This document shows positions 25,535-33,364 of a stretch of DNA of 64,000 nt, piece after piece. Position numbers and translations under genes: made by a program. The notes below the pieces were generated by a model. It saw only the letters and a program-made list of their open reading frames with translations. It was not told the origin of the DNA and made no database searches. Origin of the DNA: Sinosporangium album (lineage in GTDB: Bacteria; Actinomycetota; Actinomycetes; Streptosporangiales; Streptosporangiaceae). The stretch spans positions 1-64,000 of the forward strand of contig NZ_FNCN01000030.1 in NCBI RefSeq assembly GCF_900100605.1. Direction: 5' to 3'. Within the stretch, counting starts at the first letter, position 1. Every line of letters begins with the position of its first letter.

Positions 25535-25588
25535 CCGCCCGACCGCTCCCCTCCGCACGTCGAGCAGGCGTACGGCAGCGGGCGTGTC

Positions 25589-25618
25589 CAGACGCGACCA
25601 GACGCGACCAGACGCGAC
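25589..25618. repeat. Three tandem copies of CAGACGCGAC
   Basis: Exact 10-bp units start at 25589, 25599 and 25609, about 55 bases after the response regulator stop. Confidence 0.85.
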
Positions 25619-25819
25619 CGCCAGTCGCCTACCGAGGCGCAACGGCGGCCCTGCGCGCAGGTCACGTGGATGTCGCCCCGGCACACCGGCCACTCAGGGC
25701 GTTCTCGGGTAGCCCGGCTCCGGGGCGCGGAGTTGGTGAACGGCCGGAGCCGTTCGCCCGGGCCGGTCGTTTGCCGGTCGCTTGCCGGTCTCACCGCGGT
25801 CGCAGGGCCGGGCGGTGGG

Positions 25820-26704
25820 TCAGGTGAGTGATGCGCGGTCGAGCCAGAAGTCGAGCAGGGCGCTGTCGCCGAGCACTTCGACGCGGCTGTCGGTCGGCGG
25901 CATCCGGCGGTAGCAGACGAGCAGCAGATAGCTCAGGGGGCCGCGCAGAGTGACGCTCGCCGTCGTGTGGCTGCGGCGCCAGCTGAAGCCCTTGGAGTAG
26001 AGCTCGATGAGCCATTCGGGGAAGAGGTCGGGGGAGTCGTCCGTGCCGTGAAGGTGGATGGAGCTGTCGGGGCCGCCGCGTAGTTCGGCCATGCGGGGGT
26101 TGGCGCCGATGACGCCGGGGTCGCCGAGCATCTCCAGCAGCTCGTCGATGGCGTCGACCGCCACCTCGGGGGCGACGGAGAAGTCGGCGCCCACCGTGAT
26201 CGCGGTGTCGGCGCGGTGGACGACCAGGTCGTGGGTGGCCCGGCGGGCGAGGTAGTCGGTGCGGGCGGTGAACCCCCACACGTAGGCCTGCTCGTCGGGA
26301 CCTGTGGCGCGCAACACGGACGCGCACTGCGCCGCCGACTCCGCGAGCCACGCGGCGGCCTCATGCGCGGACCGGGTGACCGCCTCGCCCGTGGCCCCGG
26401 GGGCTCCGCTTATGGCTCCGCCGGCCGTAAAGCCGCCGGCCTCACCGGTAAAGCGGTCAGTCCCACCGGTAACGTCGGCGGCCTCGCCTGTGGGGGCGCT
26501 GACGTCGTCGACGGGTTGCCCTGTGCGCACGGCGGCCTCGATCACGCGCAGGTTGCCGCCGACGTGGCCGACGAGATCGCCCAGCCGCCAGTCAGGGCAC
26601 GTCGGCACGGGCACCGCGAGATCGGCGCCGGAGAGAAGCCCGGCGAGCATGCCGGCCTGCGCCACGAGCTCGTCGCAGTAACGCTCGTGCCCCAGAAGAG
26701 CCAC
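25820..26704 (-). CDS. Maleylpyruvate isomerase / DinB-fold family protein
   Basis: The protein begins with the mycothiol maleylpyruvate isomerase N-terminal fold: ERYCDELVAQAGMLAGLLSG, VPVPTCPDWRLGDLVGHVGG (the conserved cpdW ... lv-Hv block with a metal-binding His), then ATHDLVVHRADTAI with a second His. A Gly/Thr/Ala repeat stretch (VTGGTDRFTGEAGG) sits in the middle. The C-terminal part resembles the accompanying sterol-carrier-like domain. Start GTG 26704 has GAGG about ten bases upstream; GTG 26713 is an alternative. Probably a mycothiol-dependent enzyme of unknown substrate. Confidence 0.75.
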   Translation of the reverse strand: MALLGHERYCDELVAQAGMLAGLLSGADLAVPVPTCPDWRLGDLVGHVGGNLRVIEAAVRTGQPVDDVSAPTGEAADVTGGTDRFTGEAGGFTAGGAISGAPGATGEAVTRSAHEAAAWLAESAAQCASVLRATGPDEQAYVWGFTARTDYLARRATHDLVVHRADTAITVGADFSVAPEVAVDAIDELLEMLGDPGVIGANPRMAELRGGPDSSIHLHGTDDSPDLFPEWLIELYSKGFSWRRSHTTASVTLRGPLSYLLLVCYRRMPPTDSRVEVLGDSALLDFWLDRASLT

Positions 26705-26832
26705 ACTCTTCACCCCCTCTTCCACCCTACTACCGGCCCCGTTCACACGTTCGAATCCAAGCCGCGTGTCGACGCGCACCCAAAGCGCGCGACACGCACA
26801 AAGACAGGCGCAAAGAGGGTGTGAAGGTGAAA

Positions 26833-26868
26833 GGCACGGCGATGCCGCCGTACTGATGCCGCCGTGCC
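26833..26868 (-). terminator. Hairpin after the GH19 chitinase
   Basis: GGCACGGCG (26833-26841) pairs with CGCCGTGCC (26860-26868), just downstream of the chitinase stop on the reverse strand. Confidence 0.6.
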
Positions 26869-26884
26869 CTTCGTCAGCCGTAGA

Positions 26885-28003
26885 TCAGCAGGTCAGGTTG
26901 CTGCCCGGCGTGGTGCCGACGAGCTGGGTGAAGCGCTGGTAGGAGTTGACGCGGCTCTGCACCTGGGCGGGGTTGCGGCCGTTGCATTCGAGGGCGCCGT
27001 TGATGCTGCGGATGGTCTCGCCGAAACCTCGGCTGTTGACCATGGCGTCGTGGGCGGTCATGGTGCCGGGGCCGTTCTGGGTGTTCCAGTACCACAGGGC
27101 GGTCTTCCAGGCGACGGCGGGATCACGCTCGACGAGGAAGGGGTCGGCGAGGAGGTTGATGCCCAGGGCGTCACCGGCGGCCTTGTAGTTGAAGTTCCAG
27201 CTCAACTGGATGGGGCCTCGGCCGTAGTAGGCGGCCTGGCCGGCGGGGCAGCCGTACGGCTGGTTGGCGTCGCAGTAGTGGGGGTAGTTGGCGGTGTTCT
27301 GCTCCACGATGTGGACGAGGCCGCCCGTCTCGTGGTTGATGTTGGCGAGGAAGGCGGAGAATTCCTGCTTCTTGATGGTTTCGCTACCGGTGTTGGCGAA
27401 CGCCGGGTAGGCGCTGAGGGCGTCGGTGAGGCCCTTGTAGGTGTAGAACGAGTTCCTGTTCGGGAACATCTGGTTGAACTGCGCCTCGGAGGGGACGAAG
27501 CGTCCGGTCGGGTCCGAGGGGCTAGGGGTGGGGGTCGGCGACGGGCTGGGCTGCGGGTTGTCGTTGCAGACGTAGGGCTCCCAGTACCACGTGCTGACGA
27601 TCGGGTCGTAGCCCGGGTTCTCGTGCTTGGCGCGGTACTGCCGGTTGTTGGGGCGGTAGGTGACGATGCTGCCGGCCGCGTAAGTGCGTCCCGCCTCCCA
27701 GTCGGGGGCGGCCGGACAGGTGGGGTCGGGGCCGGGGCCGCCGGGGCCGCCGCCGCAGGCGCCCTGGTCCTGCCAGACGTTCGACGAGCCGGGGGTCTCG
27801 TTCTGGGTCCACCACTTGGCGAGCCAGTTCTTGCCGTTGTGGGAGGCGGTCTTGCCGCCGGTGTAAACGGCGGACGCGCTCCACGGTGCGGCGCATTCGG
27901 CGGCTGCGGAGGCCGTGGCGGTGACGGAAAGCGGTATACCGACCGCTACCGCGCCTGCGGCTGCGACGGCGGCGAGGGACACCCTCATGCGGGTCCTCAA
28001 CAC
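26885..28003 (-). CDS. Secreted GH19 chitinase with two chitin-binding modules
   Basis: A 372-residue exported enzyme that hydrolyses chitin. Signal peptide MRVSLAAVAAAGAVAVGIPL then ASA. Two CBM5/12-type modules follow (AAPWSASAVYTGGKTASHNG ... WLAKWWTQNETPG and WEAGRTYAAGSIVTYRPNNR ... YWEPYV), then a Pro/Ser/Thr linker and a GH19 domain with FLANINHETGGL (catalytic Glu), YYGRGPIQLSWNFNY and GFGETIRSINGALEC. GTG 28003 has GAAGGAG eight bases upstream. A DasR-type site lies 84 bases upstream of the start, so induction by GlcNAc or chitin is likely. Confidence 0.92.
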   Translation of the reverse strand: MLRTRMRVSLAAVAAAGAVAVGIPLSVTATASAAAECAAPWSASAVYTGGKTASHNGKNWLAKWWTQNETPGSSNVWQDQGACGGGPGGPGPDPTCPAAPDWEAGRTYAAGSIVTYRPNNRQYRAKHENPGYDPIVSTWYWEPYVCNDNPQPSPSPTPTPSPSDPTGRFVPSEAQFNQMFPNRNSFYTYKGLTDALSAYPAFANTGSETIKKQEFSAFLANINHETGGLVHIVEQNTANYPHYCDANQPYGCPAGQAAYYGRGPIQLSWNFNYKAAGDALGINLLADPFLVERDPAVAWKTALWYWNTQNGPGTMTAHDAMVNSRGFGETIRSINGALECNGRNPAQVQSRVNSYQRFTQLVGTTPGSNLTC

Positions 28004-28086
28004 TGGGATCACTCCTTCAGGCGGCGTGTGAAACCGCGGGATCGACGGTCGGACCGATCTGTGGTGGAGACGGCCAATGAATCGGA

Positions 28087-28102
28087 ATTGGTCTATACCA
28101 GT
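28087..28102. promoter_or_regulatory. DasR-type responsive element (dre) upstream of the chitinase
   Basis: ATTGGTCTATACCAGT agrees at 13 of 16 positions with the published Streptomyces dre ACTGGTCTAGACCACT and is itself near-palindromic. DasR represses chitin and GlcNAc utilisation genes. Confidence 0.7.
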
Positions 28103-28288
28103 CAAGACAAGAGGGGCTTAAGTCTTTTTAAGGGTCTTAATGTGTGGTGTGTGCGGGTTCACGCACGCGACCCGCCGACGAGCCCCCAACGACACCCATG
28201 ACCCGGAGACCCCGCGCTGACCGCGCTGACGACCGCGCTGACGCCGCCGAACGTTAACCCCCGTCGCCAGGGCCGCGGCCGTGCCCGC

Positions 28289-28320
28289 GCGGCTTCTCAC
28301 CCTCTGGGGTGAGAAGCCGC
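28289..28320. promoter_or_regulatory. 18-bp palindrome, site 1 (exosortase operon), within an extended dyad
   Basis: CTCACCCTCTGGGGTGAG (28296-28313) lies 84 bases upstream of the exosortase start. Flanking bases extend the dyad to 13-bp arms (28289-28301 and 28308-28320). Related sites lie upstream of the LPFTG gene and the LuxR gene. Confidence 0.65.
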
Positions 28321-28396
28321 GTCGGGGCCACCCGCCCGCCCCACCTCTGACGGCTACTTTGCGTAGTCATCCGTGGTCCTAGGTCTTGGGGGATTC

Positions 28397-29005
28397 ATGA
28401 TCACGCAGACCCTGAGAGGAATACGACAAGCACGCAACAAGGACGATCCACCTGACGTCGAGCGGCAAAGCGGCCTGCCGTACCGCATCCTTCTCACCGT
28501 GATGCTGGCCGCCCTGCTGGGCTTCGCCCTCGGCGTGGATGAACGGCTGCGCGGCTGGGAGGCGTATATCGCGAGCTATGTCGTCGCGGTGGCCGCACGC
28601 ACCGAAACCGGGTTCAACATCGTTCACGCCGTCGTGTCGTTCGACCGTGAGACGGGTGAGGCGAAGGGCCTCCAGATCACGCCCGAGTGTACGGCGGCGT
28701 TCCTGGTCATCCCGCTGATCGTGGTCACGGCCCTGATCGTGTGGCTGCGCCGTAAGGTGAGCGTCTGGCCGATGCTGGCGCTGCTCGCCGCGGTGGTGCT
28801 GCTGGCCCTCACCGACCAGGCCCGCATCCTCACCGTCGTGCTCCTCATCAAGGGGCTCGGCTTCGAGCCCGGCTACTACTGGGGGCACACCATGGTCGGC
28901 ACGGTCATCAGCGTGTTCGGCATCGGCTGCACCCTTGTCGTATACACCGTGCTCGCCGTCCGCAGAGGCGGGTCCGCTCAGGTGGGGGCGGTGAGCGTCC
29001 CATGA
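28397..29005 (+). CDS. Exosortase/archaeosortase-like transpeptidase
   Basis: A 202-residue integral membrane protein with about five helices. It shows the exosortase catalytic set: Cys98 in LQITPECTAAFLVIPL, Arg143 in LTDQARILTVVLL, and His164 in YYWGHTMVG. Such enzymes cleave a C-terminal sorting signal (motif + helix + basic tail) and transfer the protein to an unknown acceptor. TTGGGGGATTC supports the ATG at 28397. Its stop overlaps the GT2 start by four bases. The pairing recalls XrtG with its associated glycosyltransferase in Firmicutes; the subfamily here is not recognised. The likely substrate is the LPFTG protein at 30529. Confidence 0.75.
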   Translation: MITQTLRGIRQARNKDDPPDVERQSGLPYRILLTVMLAALLGFALGVDERLRGWEAYIASYVVAVAARTETGFNIVHAVVSFDRETGEAKGLQITPECTAAFLVIPLIVVTALIVWLRRKVSVWPMLALLAAVVLLALTDQARILTVVLLIKGLGFEPGYYWGHTMVGTVISVFGIGCTLVVYTVLAVRRGGSAQVGAVSVP

Positions 29006-30381
29006 CGGGTGGCCTCGGCCACGCGCTCGGCCTGACCCAGGCTTTCGCGCTGTTGCTCAGCGTCACCTTCCTCCTCTATGTGCTCACGATCCTGCGCCCC
29101 TATGTCAGGCAGCGGCCGGATCCGGCAGGGAACGGCGACGACTTCGAGTGGCACCTGTTCATCCCGTGCCGCGACGAGGAGGTGGTCATCGGAGCGACAC
29201 TGCGCTATCTCCGCTCGACCTTCCCGAAGGCGCACCTGTGGGTCGTGGACGACGACTCCGAGGACGCCACCGCCCGTATCGCCGGGGCACTAGCTGATCA
29301 CGACCCCTTCGTCCACCTCGTACGGCGACGCCGCCCCGAGGCCAGGGTCGGCAAGGGCAGCGCGCTCAACACCGCCTACCGCGCGCTGGACGACTGGCTC
29401 GGCCCGGAGGCCGACCGCAGGCGGCATATCGTGTGCGTGCTCGACGCCGACGGGCGTCCCGCGGCGAACATGCTGCGCGTGTGCGCGGGTCCCCGGTTGT
29501 TCGGCGACGAGTCGATCGGCGCGGTGCAGATCGCCGTGTGGATGATCAACCGCCATGACCGCCGGCCGTGTGCGGACGGCGGGTGGTGGCGCAACCTGAT
29601 CGGCCGCACGCTGATCCGGATGCAGGACCTGGAGTTCCGGGGGGCGATCTCCGCGATCCAGCTCAGCCGCCGCAAGAGCGGCACGGTCGCGATGGGTGAC
29701 AACGGCCAGCTCACCCGCCTGTCGGCGCTCGACAAGATCGGCGGGGAGGGGCGCGCCCCGTGGGGCGGCTCCCTGCTGGAGGACTTCGAGCTCGGCGTCC
29801 ACCTTCTGCTGGCGGGGGAGCGCAACGAGTACACGCCGGACACCTGGGTGGAGCAGGAGGGGCTGTGGTCGTTCCGGCGGCTCATCACGCAGCGCACCCG
29901 CTGGGGCCAGGGCACGATGCAGTGCGCGAAGTACCTCCCCGACGTGTGGAGGTCGCGGCACTTCAGCGGACTCGGGGCTCTTGAGGTGCTCTACTACCTG
30001 TCCCAGCCGTGGCTGCGGCTGCTCGGCACGCTCATCTACCCGATTCCCCTGGTGCTGCTCTGCGTGAAGATCGTGAACGACCCCGCGGACATGGCCGGAT
30101 GGCTGCTGCAAGGCGGGTGGATCCTGTTCGCGATCTACGCGGCGTTCGGCGTCCTGCCGCTCCTCGTGTGGGGACCGCTCTATTGGTGGAAATGCGAGCC
30201 GGGCATCGGCTTCTGGCGAGGCCTCGCCTACGGCTTCGTCTACGCCGTCTACATCTGCAACTTCTCCATCACGTCCTGGCGCGCCTTCTTCCGCGTCGTG
30301 CGCAGAAGGGACGGCTGGGCGAAGACCCGGCGCACCAGCGAGGCGCATACGCGCGGACGCCCGGTGGCCAGCGAGACCTGA
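29002..30381 (+). CDS. Processive GT2 membrane glycosyltransferase
   Basis: A 459-residue glycosyltransferase. An N-terminal helix is followed by the GT2 domain: HLFIPCRDEEVVIG, WVVDDDSED (first Asp motif), VCVLDADGRP (metal-binding DxD), LLEDFELGVHLLLAG (catalytic acid) and QRTRWGQGTMQ (the Q-x-x-R-W motif of processive enzymes). Three to four C-terminal helices could form an export channel. The ATGA overlap with the exosortase gene means coupled translation. By context it may build or attach a glycan to the exosortase substrate. An 18-bp tandem repeat and a strong terminator follow. Confidence 0.88.
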   Translation: MTGGLGHALGLTQAFALLLSVTFLLYVLTILRPYVRQRPDPAGNGDDFEWHLFIPCRDEEVVIGATLRYLRSTFPKAHLWVVDDDSEDATARIAGALADHDPFVHLVRRRRPEARVGKGSALNTAYRALDDWLGPEADRRRHIVCVLDADGRPAANMLRVCAGPRLFGDESIGAVQIAVWMINRHDRRPCADGGWWRNLIGRTLIRMQDLEFRGAISAIQLSRRKSGTVAMGDNGQLTRLSALDKIGGEGRAPWGGSLLEDFELGVHLLLAGERNEYTPDTWVEQEGLWSFRRLITQRTRWGQGTMQCAKYLPDVWRSRHFSGLGALEVLYYLSQPWLRLLGTLIYPIPLVLLCVKIVNDPADMAGWLLQGGWILFAIYAAFGVLPLLVWGPLYWWKCEPGIGFWRGLAYGFVYAVYICNFSITSWRAFFRVVRRRDGWAKTRRTSEAHTRGRPVASET

Positions 30382-30383
30382 CC

Positions 30384-30437
30384 CTAGCGGTGCGACGGGC
30401 ACTAGCGGTGCCACGGACCCTAGCGGTGCGACGGGCG
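30384..30437. repeat. Three tandem 18-bp units after the glycosyltransferase stop
   Basis: CTAGCGGTGCGACGGGCA (30384), CTAGCGGTGCCACGGACC (30402) and CTAGCGGTGCGACGGGCG (30420) fill the space between stop codon and terminator. Confidence 0.85.
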
Positions 30438-30438
30438 C

Positions 30439-30478
30439 GAGAGGGGCCCGGACGTCTGCCGACGTCCGGGCCCCTCTC
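30439..30478 (+). terminator. Terminator of the exosortase-GT2 operon
   Basis: A perfect 18-bp stem: 30439-30456 pairs with 30461-30478 around TGCC. No U-tract. It also lies just downstream of the convergent LPFTG gene and may serve both. Confidence 0.85.
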
Positions 30479-30528
30479 CTCACTCATCCGTCCGAAGGTA
30501 TCCGTAGGCCCCGTGTGGGGAGCCTCCC

Positions 30529-30744
30529 TCAGGACGACCGCCGCAGCCTGACCATACGGATGATCAGCCGACCGCTCAGGATGAGCGTGACACTCAGCGC
30601 GATGCCGAACATCACCGGAAAACCGGTGAAAGGCAGCTCGGGACCCCAGCTCCCTACGCTCGCCGCCCCTCCGGCCCCTTCGCCCACCCCGATCACCTTG
30701 GTGGTGCTGCCGACTGCACCGTGTCCATGGCCATAGATGCGCAC
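30529..30744 (-). CDS. 71-residue LPFTG surface-anchor protein, probable exosortase substrate
   Basis: The product has a Gly-rich soluble N-terminus of 36 residues (MRIYGHGHGAVGSTTKVIGV and on), then GPELPFTG (LPFTG at 37-41), a membrane helix (FPVMFGIALSVTLILSG) and a basic tail (RLIIRMVRLRRSS). That tripartite C-terminus is the sorting-signal layout used by sortases and exosortases. There is no N-terminal signal peptide, so the helix itself must direct insertion with the N-terminus outside. The start is GTG 30744 directly after a hairpin, without a Shine-Dalgarno sequence. No sortase gene is in the window; the nearby exosortase is the natural partner. Confidence 0.65.
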   Translation of the reverse strand: MRIYGHGHGAVGSTTKVIGVGEGAGGAASVGSWGPELPFTGFPVMFGIALSVTLILSGRLIIRMVRLRRSS

Positions 30745-30764
30745 CTCATTTCAGCGAAAATGAG
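30745..30764 (-). promoter_or_regulatory. Hairpin abutting the LPFTG gene start codon
   Basis: On the reverse strand CTCATTT pairs with AAATGAG, and the GTG start follows at once. It could control translation or mark a leaderless start. Confidence 0.45.
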
Positions 30765-30817
30765 TTCGCCCCCACGGTTACACGGCGTTTTGTCACCAGC
30801 CGTGCGCCGCACACGCA

Positions 30818-30835
30818 GTCACCCCGCAGGGTGAG
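30818..30835. promoter_or_regulatory. 18-bp palindrome, site 2 (LPFTG gene)
   Basis: On the gene's strand it reads CTCACCCTGCGGGGTGAC, 73 bases upstream of the LPFTG start, and matches the sites at 28296, 31794 and 31825. Confidence 0.6.
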
Positions 30836-31008
30836 GGGAAGGCGAAGTCCGCGGGCTGTTCCCCGTGTCCCAGCAGCCACCCGCACGCCTGTACGGCACG
30901 GGCCGCCGCATGGCCGTCGCCGTATGCGCAGGCTCCCGCCGTACGGCACCGCGGAGCTCAGGCGCCGTCCAGAAAATCGATATGGGGGTACATGCCGCTG
31001 AGGGGCCG

Positions 31009-31719
31009 TCAGGGGGTGCGGCGCGGGCCGGGCACTTCGTGTGGCCGCGTACTCAGGACCAGGGCGATGGCATGCGCCCTATCCCGGGCGCCTATCTTGC
31101 GGAGGATCGCCTTGATATGGCTTTTCACCGTGTCGTGTGCGATGCACAGCCGTCCGGCGATCGTGCGGTTGTCCAGCCCGAGTACCACTTCCTCCAGCAC
31201 CTCGCACTCGCGCGGGCTCAGACCGAACCGGTCCTGGTGGTTCTCCCATGACGACGTACGGCACCGCCCGATGCGGTCGTCCAGAACCCGTCGCCCCGCC
31301 CGCACGCTCTGCAGGTGGAACACCAGGTCCTCCGGCGGTGAGGTCTTCAGCAGATAGCCGGAGGCCCCGGCGTCCAGCGCCGACCGTGCCAGCAGCGGGT
31401 CGTCGCGAGAGGTGAGGATGACCGGCAAGGTGCGCGGACTCGCCGCCCTGGTCCAATCGCACAGTTCGAGCCCGTTGCTCCCGGCGATGTCCACCTCGCA
31501 CAGCAGGATGTCGGGCTTCGTCTTCAGGATGACGTTGCGTGCCTCCGGTACCGCCGACGCGGAGCCGACCAGATCGAACCTCGGTGTCCGGGAGAACACC
31601 GCACGGAGAGCCAGGTGAATCAGCTTGGCCTCGTCGGCGATGACGATCCGGCACTCGGAATTCCGTGTGTCGGCGCGTGAGTCCGCGGTATACGTGGCAC
31701 CGCGTGAGTTCTCGGCCAT
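31009..31719 (-). CDS. LuxR/NarL-type response regulator of the exosortase module
   Basis: A 236-residue regulator. The receiver domain has IVIADEAKLIHLALRAVFS, ILLCEVDIAGSNGLEL with the phosphoacceptor Asp, and GASGYLLKTSPPEDL with the conserved Lys. The C-terminal LuxR helix-turn-helix is LSPRECEVLEEVVLGLDNRT then IAGRLCIAHDTVKSHI. GGAAAGGGGGTC precedes ATG 31719. No kinase gene is adjacent, so it is an orphan. Two copies of the 18-bp palindrome lie upstream of its own gene and single copies upstream of the exosortase operon and the LPFTG gene. It is the obvious candidate to bind them, with autoregulation. Confidence 0.88.
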   Translation of the reverse strand: MAENSRGATYTADSRADTRNSECRIVIADEAKLIHLALRAVFSRTPRFDLVGSASAVPEARNVILKTKPDILLCEVDIAGSNGLELCDWTRAASPRTLPVILTSRDDPLLARSALDAGASGYLLKTSPPEDLVFHLQSVRAGRRVLDDRIGRCRTSSWENHQDRFGLSPRECEVLEEVVLGLDNRTIAGRLCIAHDTVKSHIKAILRKIGARDRAHAIALVLSTRPHEVPGPRRTP

Positions 31720-31793
31720 GACCCCCCTTTCCGGCTCGTGAAGCAATTAGGTGATCAATGTAGTCGCGTGCAACCGTGAGGTTCCGCGACACA

Positions 31794-31842
31794 CTCACCC
31801 CCTGGGGTGATTAACCCGCCTTGACTCACCCTATGGAGTGAG
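31794..31842. promoter_or_regulatory. 18-bp palindromes, sites 3 and 4 (LuxR gene)
   Basis: CTCACCCCCTGGGGTGAT (31794-31811) and CTCACCCTATGGAGTGAG (31825-31842) start 31 bases apart, three helical turns, 75 and 106 bases upstream of the LuxR start. They could also affect pyrD, which starts at 31952. Confidence 0.65.
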
Positions 31843-31951
31843 GCAGTGGGGCAAATGACATTTCAGCAGCTCAGAGCTCTCCAACCTCCCCGATGGACAG
31901 GTGTTGTTCGGGCTCGGCGGCCCGCTACTCCCTCCGGTAGCCTGAACGGCG

Positions 31952-33040
31952 ATGTATAGATTCGTGTTCACGCTGGTCCTCGGCCGCCTCGACCCCGAGG
32001 GGGTGCACCACGCGACGGTCCGCGGGCTCGCCCTGCTGTCCCGGGCGCCGCTCGCCAAGCGGCTGCTCCACCGCCGGCTCGCCCCCCGCGACCCGGCTCT
32101 GCGCGTCGAGGCGTTCGGAGTGCATTTCCCCGGGCCGCTCGGCCTGGCCGCCGGCTTCGACAAGGACGCCGCGTGCGCCGAGGGGCTCGCCGCCTTCGGG
32201 TTCGGGCATGTCGAGGTGGGCACGATCACGGCGCACGCCCAGCCGGGCAACGCGCGCCCGCGCCTGTTCCGGCTGATGCGCGAACGGGCCCTCATCAACC
32301 GCATGGGCTTCAACAACAGCGGTGCGCAGGCCGCCGCCCGGCGGCTGCGCAGGCCGCGCGGGGTGCCCGTCGTCGTCGGTGTGAACATCGGCAAGACCAA
32401 GGTGGTGCCGGAGTCCGAGGCGGTCCACGACTATGTGGCGAGCGCCAAGGAGCTCGCCCCGCTCGCCGACTACCTGGTGGTCAACGTGAGCTCGCCCAAC
32501 ACTCCGGGCCTGCGCGACCTGCAGGCCGTGGAGCTGCTGCGCCCGCTGCTCGTCGCGGTGAAGGAGGTCGCCGACGGCACGCCGCGGCGCACCCCGCTCC
32601 TGGTGAAGATCGCCCCTGACCTGTCCGACGAGGACATCGACGCCGTCGCCGATCTCGCGCTCGACCTCGGCCTTGACGGCATCATCGCCACCAACACCAC
32701 CGTCAGCCGGGCCGGGGTGTCGAGCACCGAGACCGGCGGCCTCTCCGGACGCCCGCTGAAGGCGCGTTCGCTGGCCGTGCTGCGCCGGCTGCGGGCGCGC
32801 GTGGACGACCGCATCACCCTGGTGTCGGCCGGCGGGGTGGAGGACGTGGACGACGTCTGGGAGCGTCTCCTCGCCGGGGCCACGCTGGTGCAGGGCTACA
32901 CGGGCATGATCTACAACGGCCCGCTCTGGGCCTCCCGCATCCACCGGCAGCTCTCCCGGCGCCTGCGCCTGCGCGGCATCACCTCGATCGGGGAGGTCGT
33001 CGGCCGCACCGCTCCGCAGGCGGATACCCTGGGTGGGTAA
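31952..33040 (+). CDS. pyrD: Dihydroorotate dehydrogenase (quinone), class 2
   Basis: A 362-residue membrane-associated flavoenzyme that oxidises dihydroorotate to orotate in pyrimidine synthesis. Family blocks: [75 protein letters not shown] (catalytic Ser region), [11 protein letters not shown] and [12 protein letters not shown]. The N-terminal helix and length fit class 2 enzymes that donate electrons to quinone. The start lacks a strong ribosome binding site. The copper chaperone gene follows 24 bases downstream. Confidence 0.95.
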   Translation: MYRFVFTLVLGRLDPEGVHHATVRGLALLSRAPLAKRLLHRRLAPRDPALRVEAFGVHFPGPLGLAAGFDKDAACAEGLAAFGFGHVEVGTITAHAQPGNARPRLFRLMRERALINRMGFNNSGAQAAARRLRRPRGVPVVVGVNIGKTKVVPESEAVHDYVASAKELAPLADYLVVNVSSPNTPGLRDLQAVELLRPLLVAVKEVADGTPRRTPLLVKIAPDLSDEDIDAVADLALDLGLDGIIATNTTVSRAGVSSTETGGLSGRPLKARSLAVLRRLRARVDDRITLVSAGGVEDVDDVWERLLAGATLVQGYTGMIYNGPLWASRIHRQLSRRLRLRGITSIGEVVGRTAPQADTLGG

Positions 33041-33064
33041 GTTTCGGATGCCAGGGAGAGTCCC

Positions 33065-33268
33065 ATGAGTGTGGCCACATACACCGTCAGCGGCATGACC
33101 TGCGGTCACTGCGTCAGCTCCGTGACCGAGGAGGTCGGTGAGGTCCCCGGCGTCACCGGCGTCGAGGTCGACCTGGCCACCGGCCGCGTCGACGTGACGA
33201 GCGACGGCCCGGTCGACGACGGCGCGGTCCGCGCCGCCATCAAGGAGGCCGGCTACCAGGTCGCCTGA
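33065..33268 (+). CDS. copZ: Heavy-metal-associated (CopZ-like) copper chaperone
   Basis: A 67-residue HMA-domain protein with YTVSGMTCGHCVSSVTEEVG; the two Cys of GMTCGHC bind Cu(I). The rest fits the ferredoxin-like HMA fold (VPGVTGVEVDLATGRVDVTS ... AAIKEAGYQV). It probably delivers copper to a P-type ATPase encoded elsewhere. GGGAGAG precedes the ATG. It may be cotranscribed with pyrD, an arrangement without an obvious functional link. Confidence 0.9.
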   Translation: MSVATYTVSGMTCGHCVSSVTEEVGEVPGVTGVEVDLATGRVDVTSDGPVDDGAVRAAIKEAGYQVA

Positions 33269-33291
33269 GGTTTCGGGCAGACGGGACAACG

Positions 33292-33328
33292 CAGTGGGCC
33301 GGCCCCGGGTTCCGGGACCGGCCCACTG
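33292..33328. terminator. Bidirectional terminator between copZ and the GH18 chitinase
   Basis: A long stem of CAGTGGGCCGG pairing with CCGGCCCACTG (33292-33302 and 33318-33328), with an inner CCGG/CCGG pair. Both flanking genes end here. Confidence 0.75.
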
Positions 33329-33364
33329 TTATCGATGCCGCAGCGTGTGACGCTGCTGGTTCAT

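Noticed and set aside
28289-28320. Reading the 13-bp dyad as a transcription terminator
   Set aside because: No gene ends there: the chitinase is transcribed away from it and the exosortase gene starts after it. The core recurs upstream of two other genes, so an operator is more likely.
30529-30744. LPFTG protein as an ordinary sortase substrate
   Set aside because: It lacks an N-terminal signal peptide and no sortase is nearby, while an exosortase sits next door. Sortase anchoring is not excluded.
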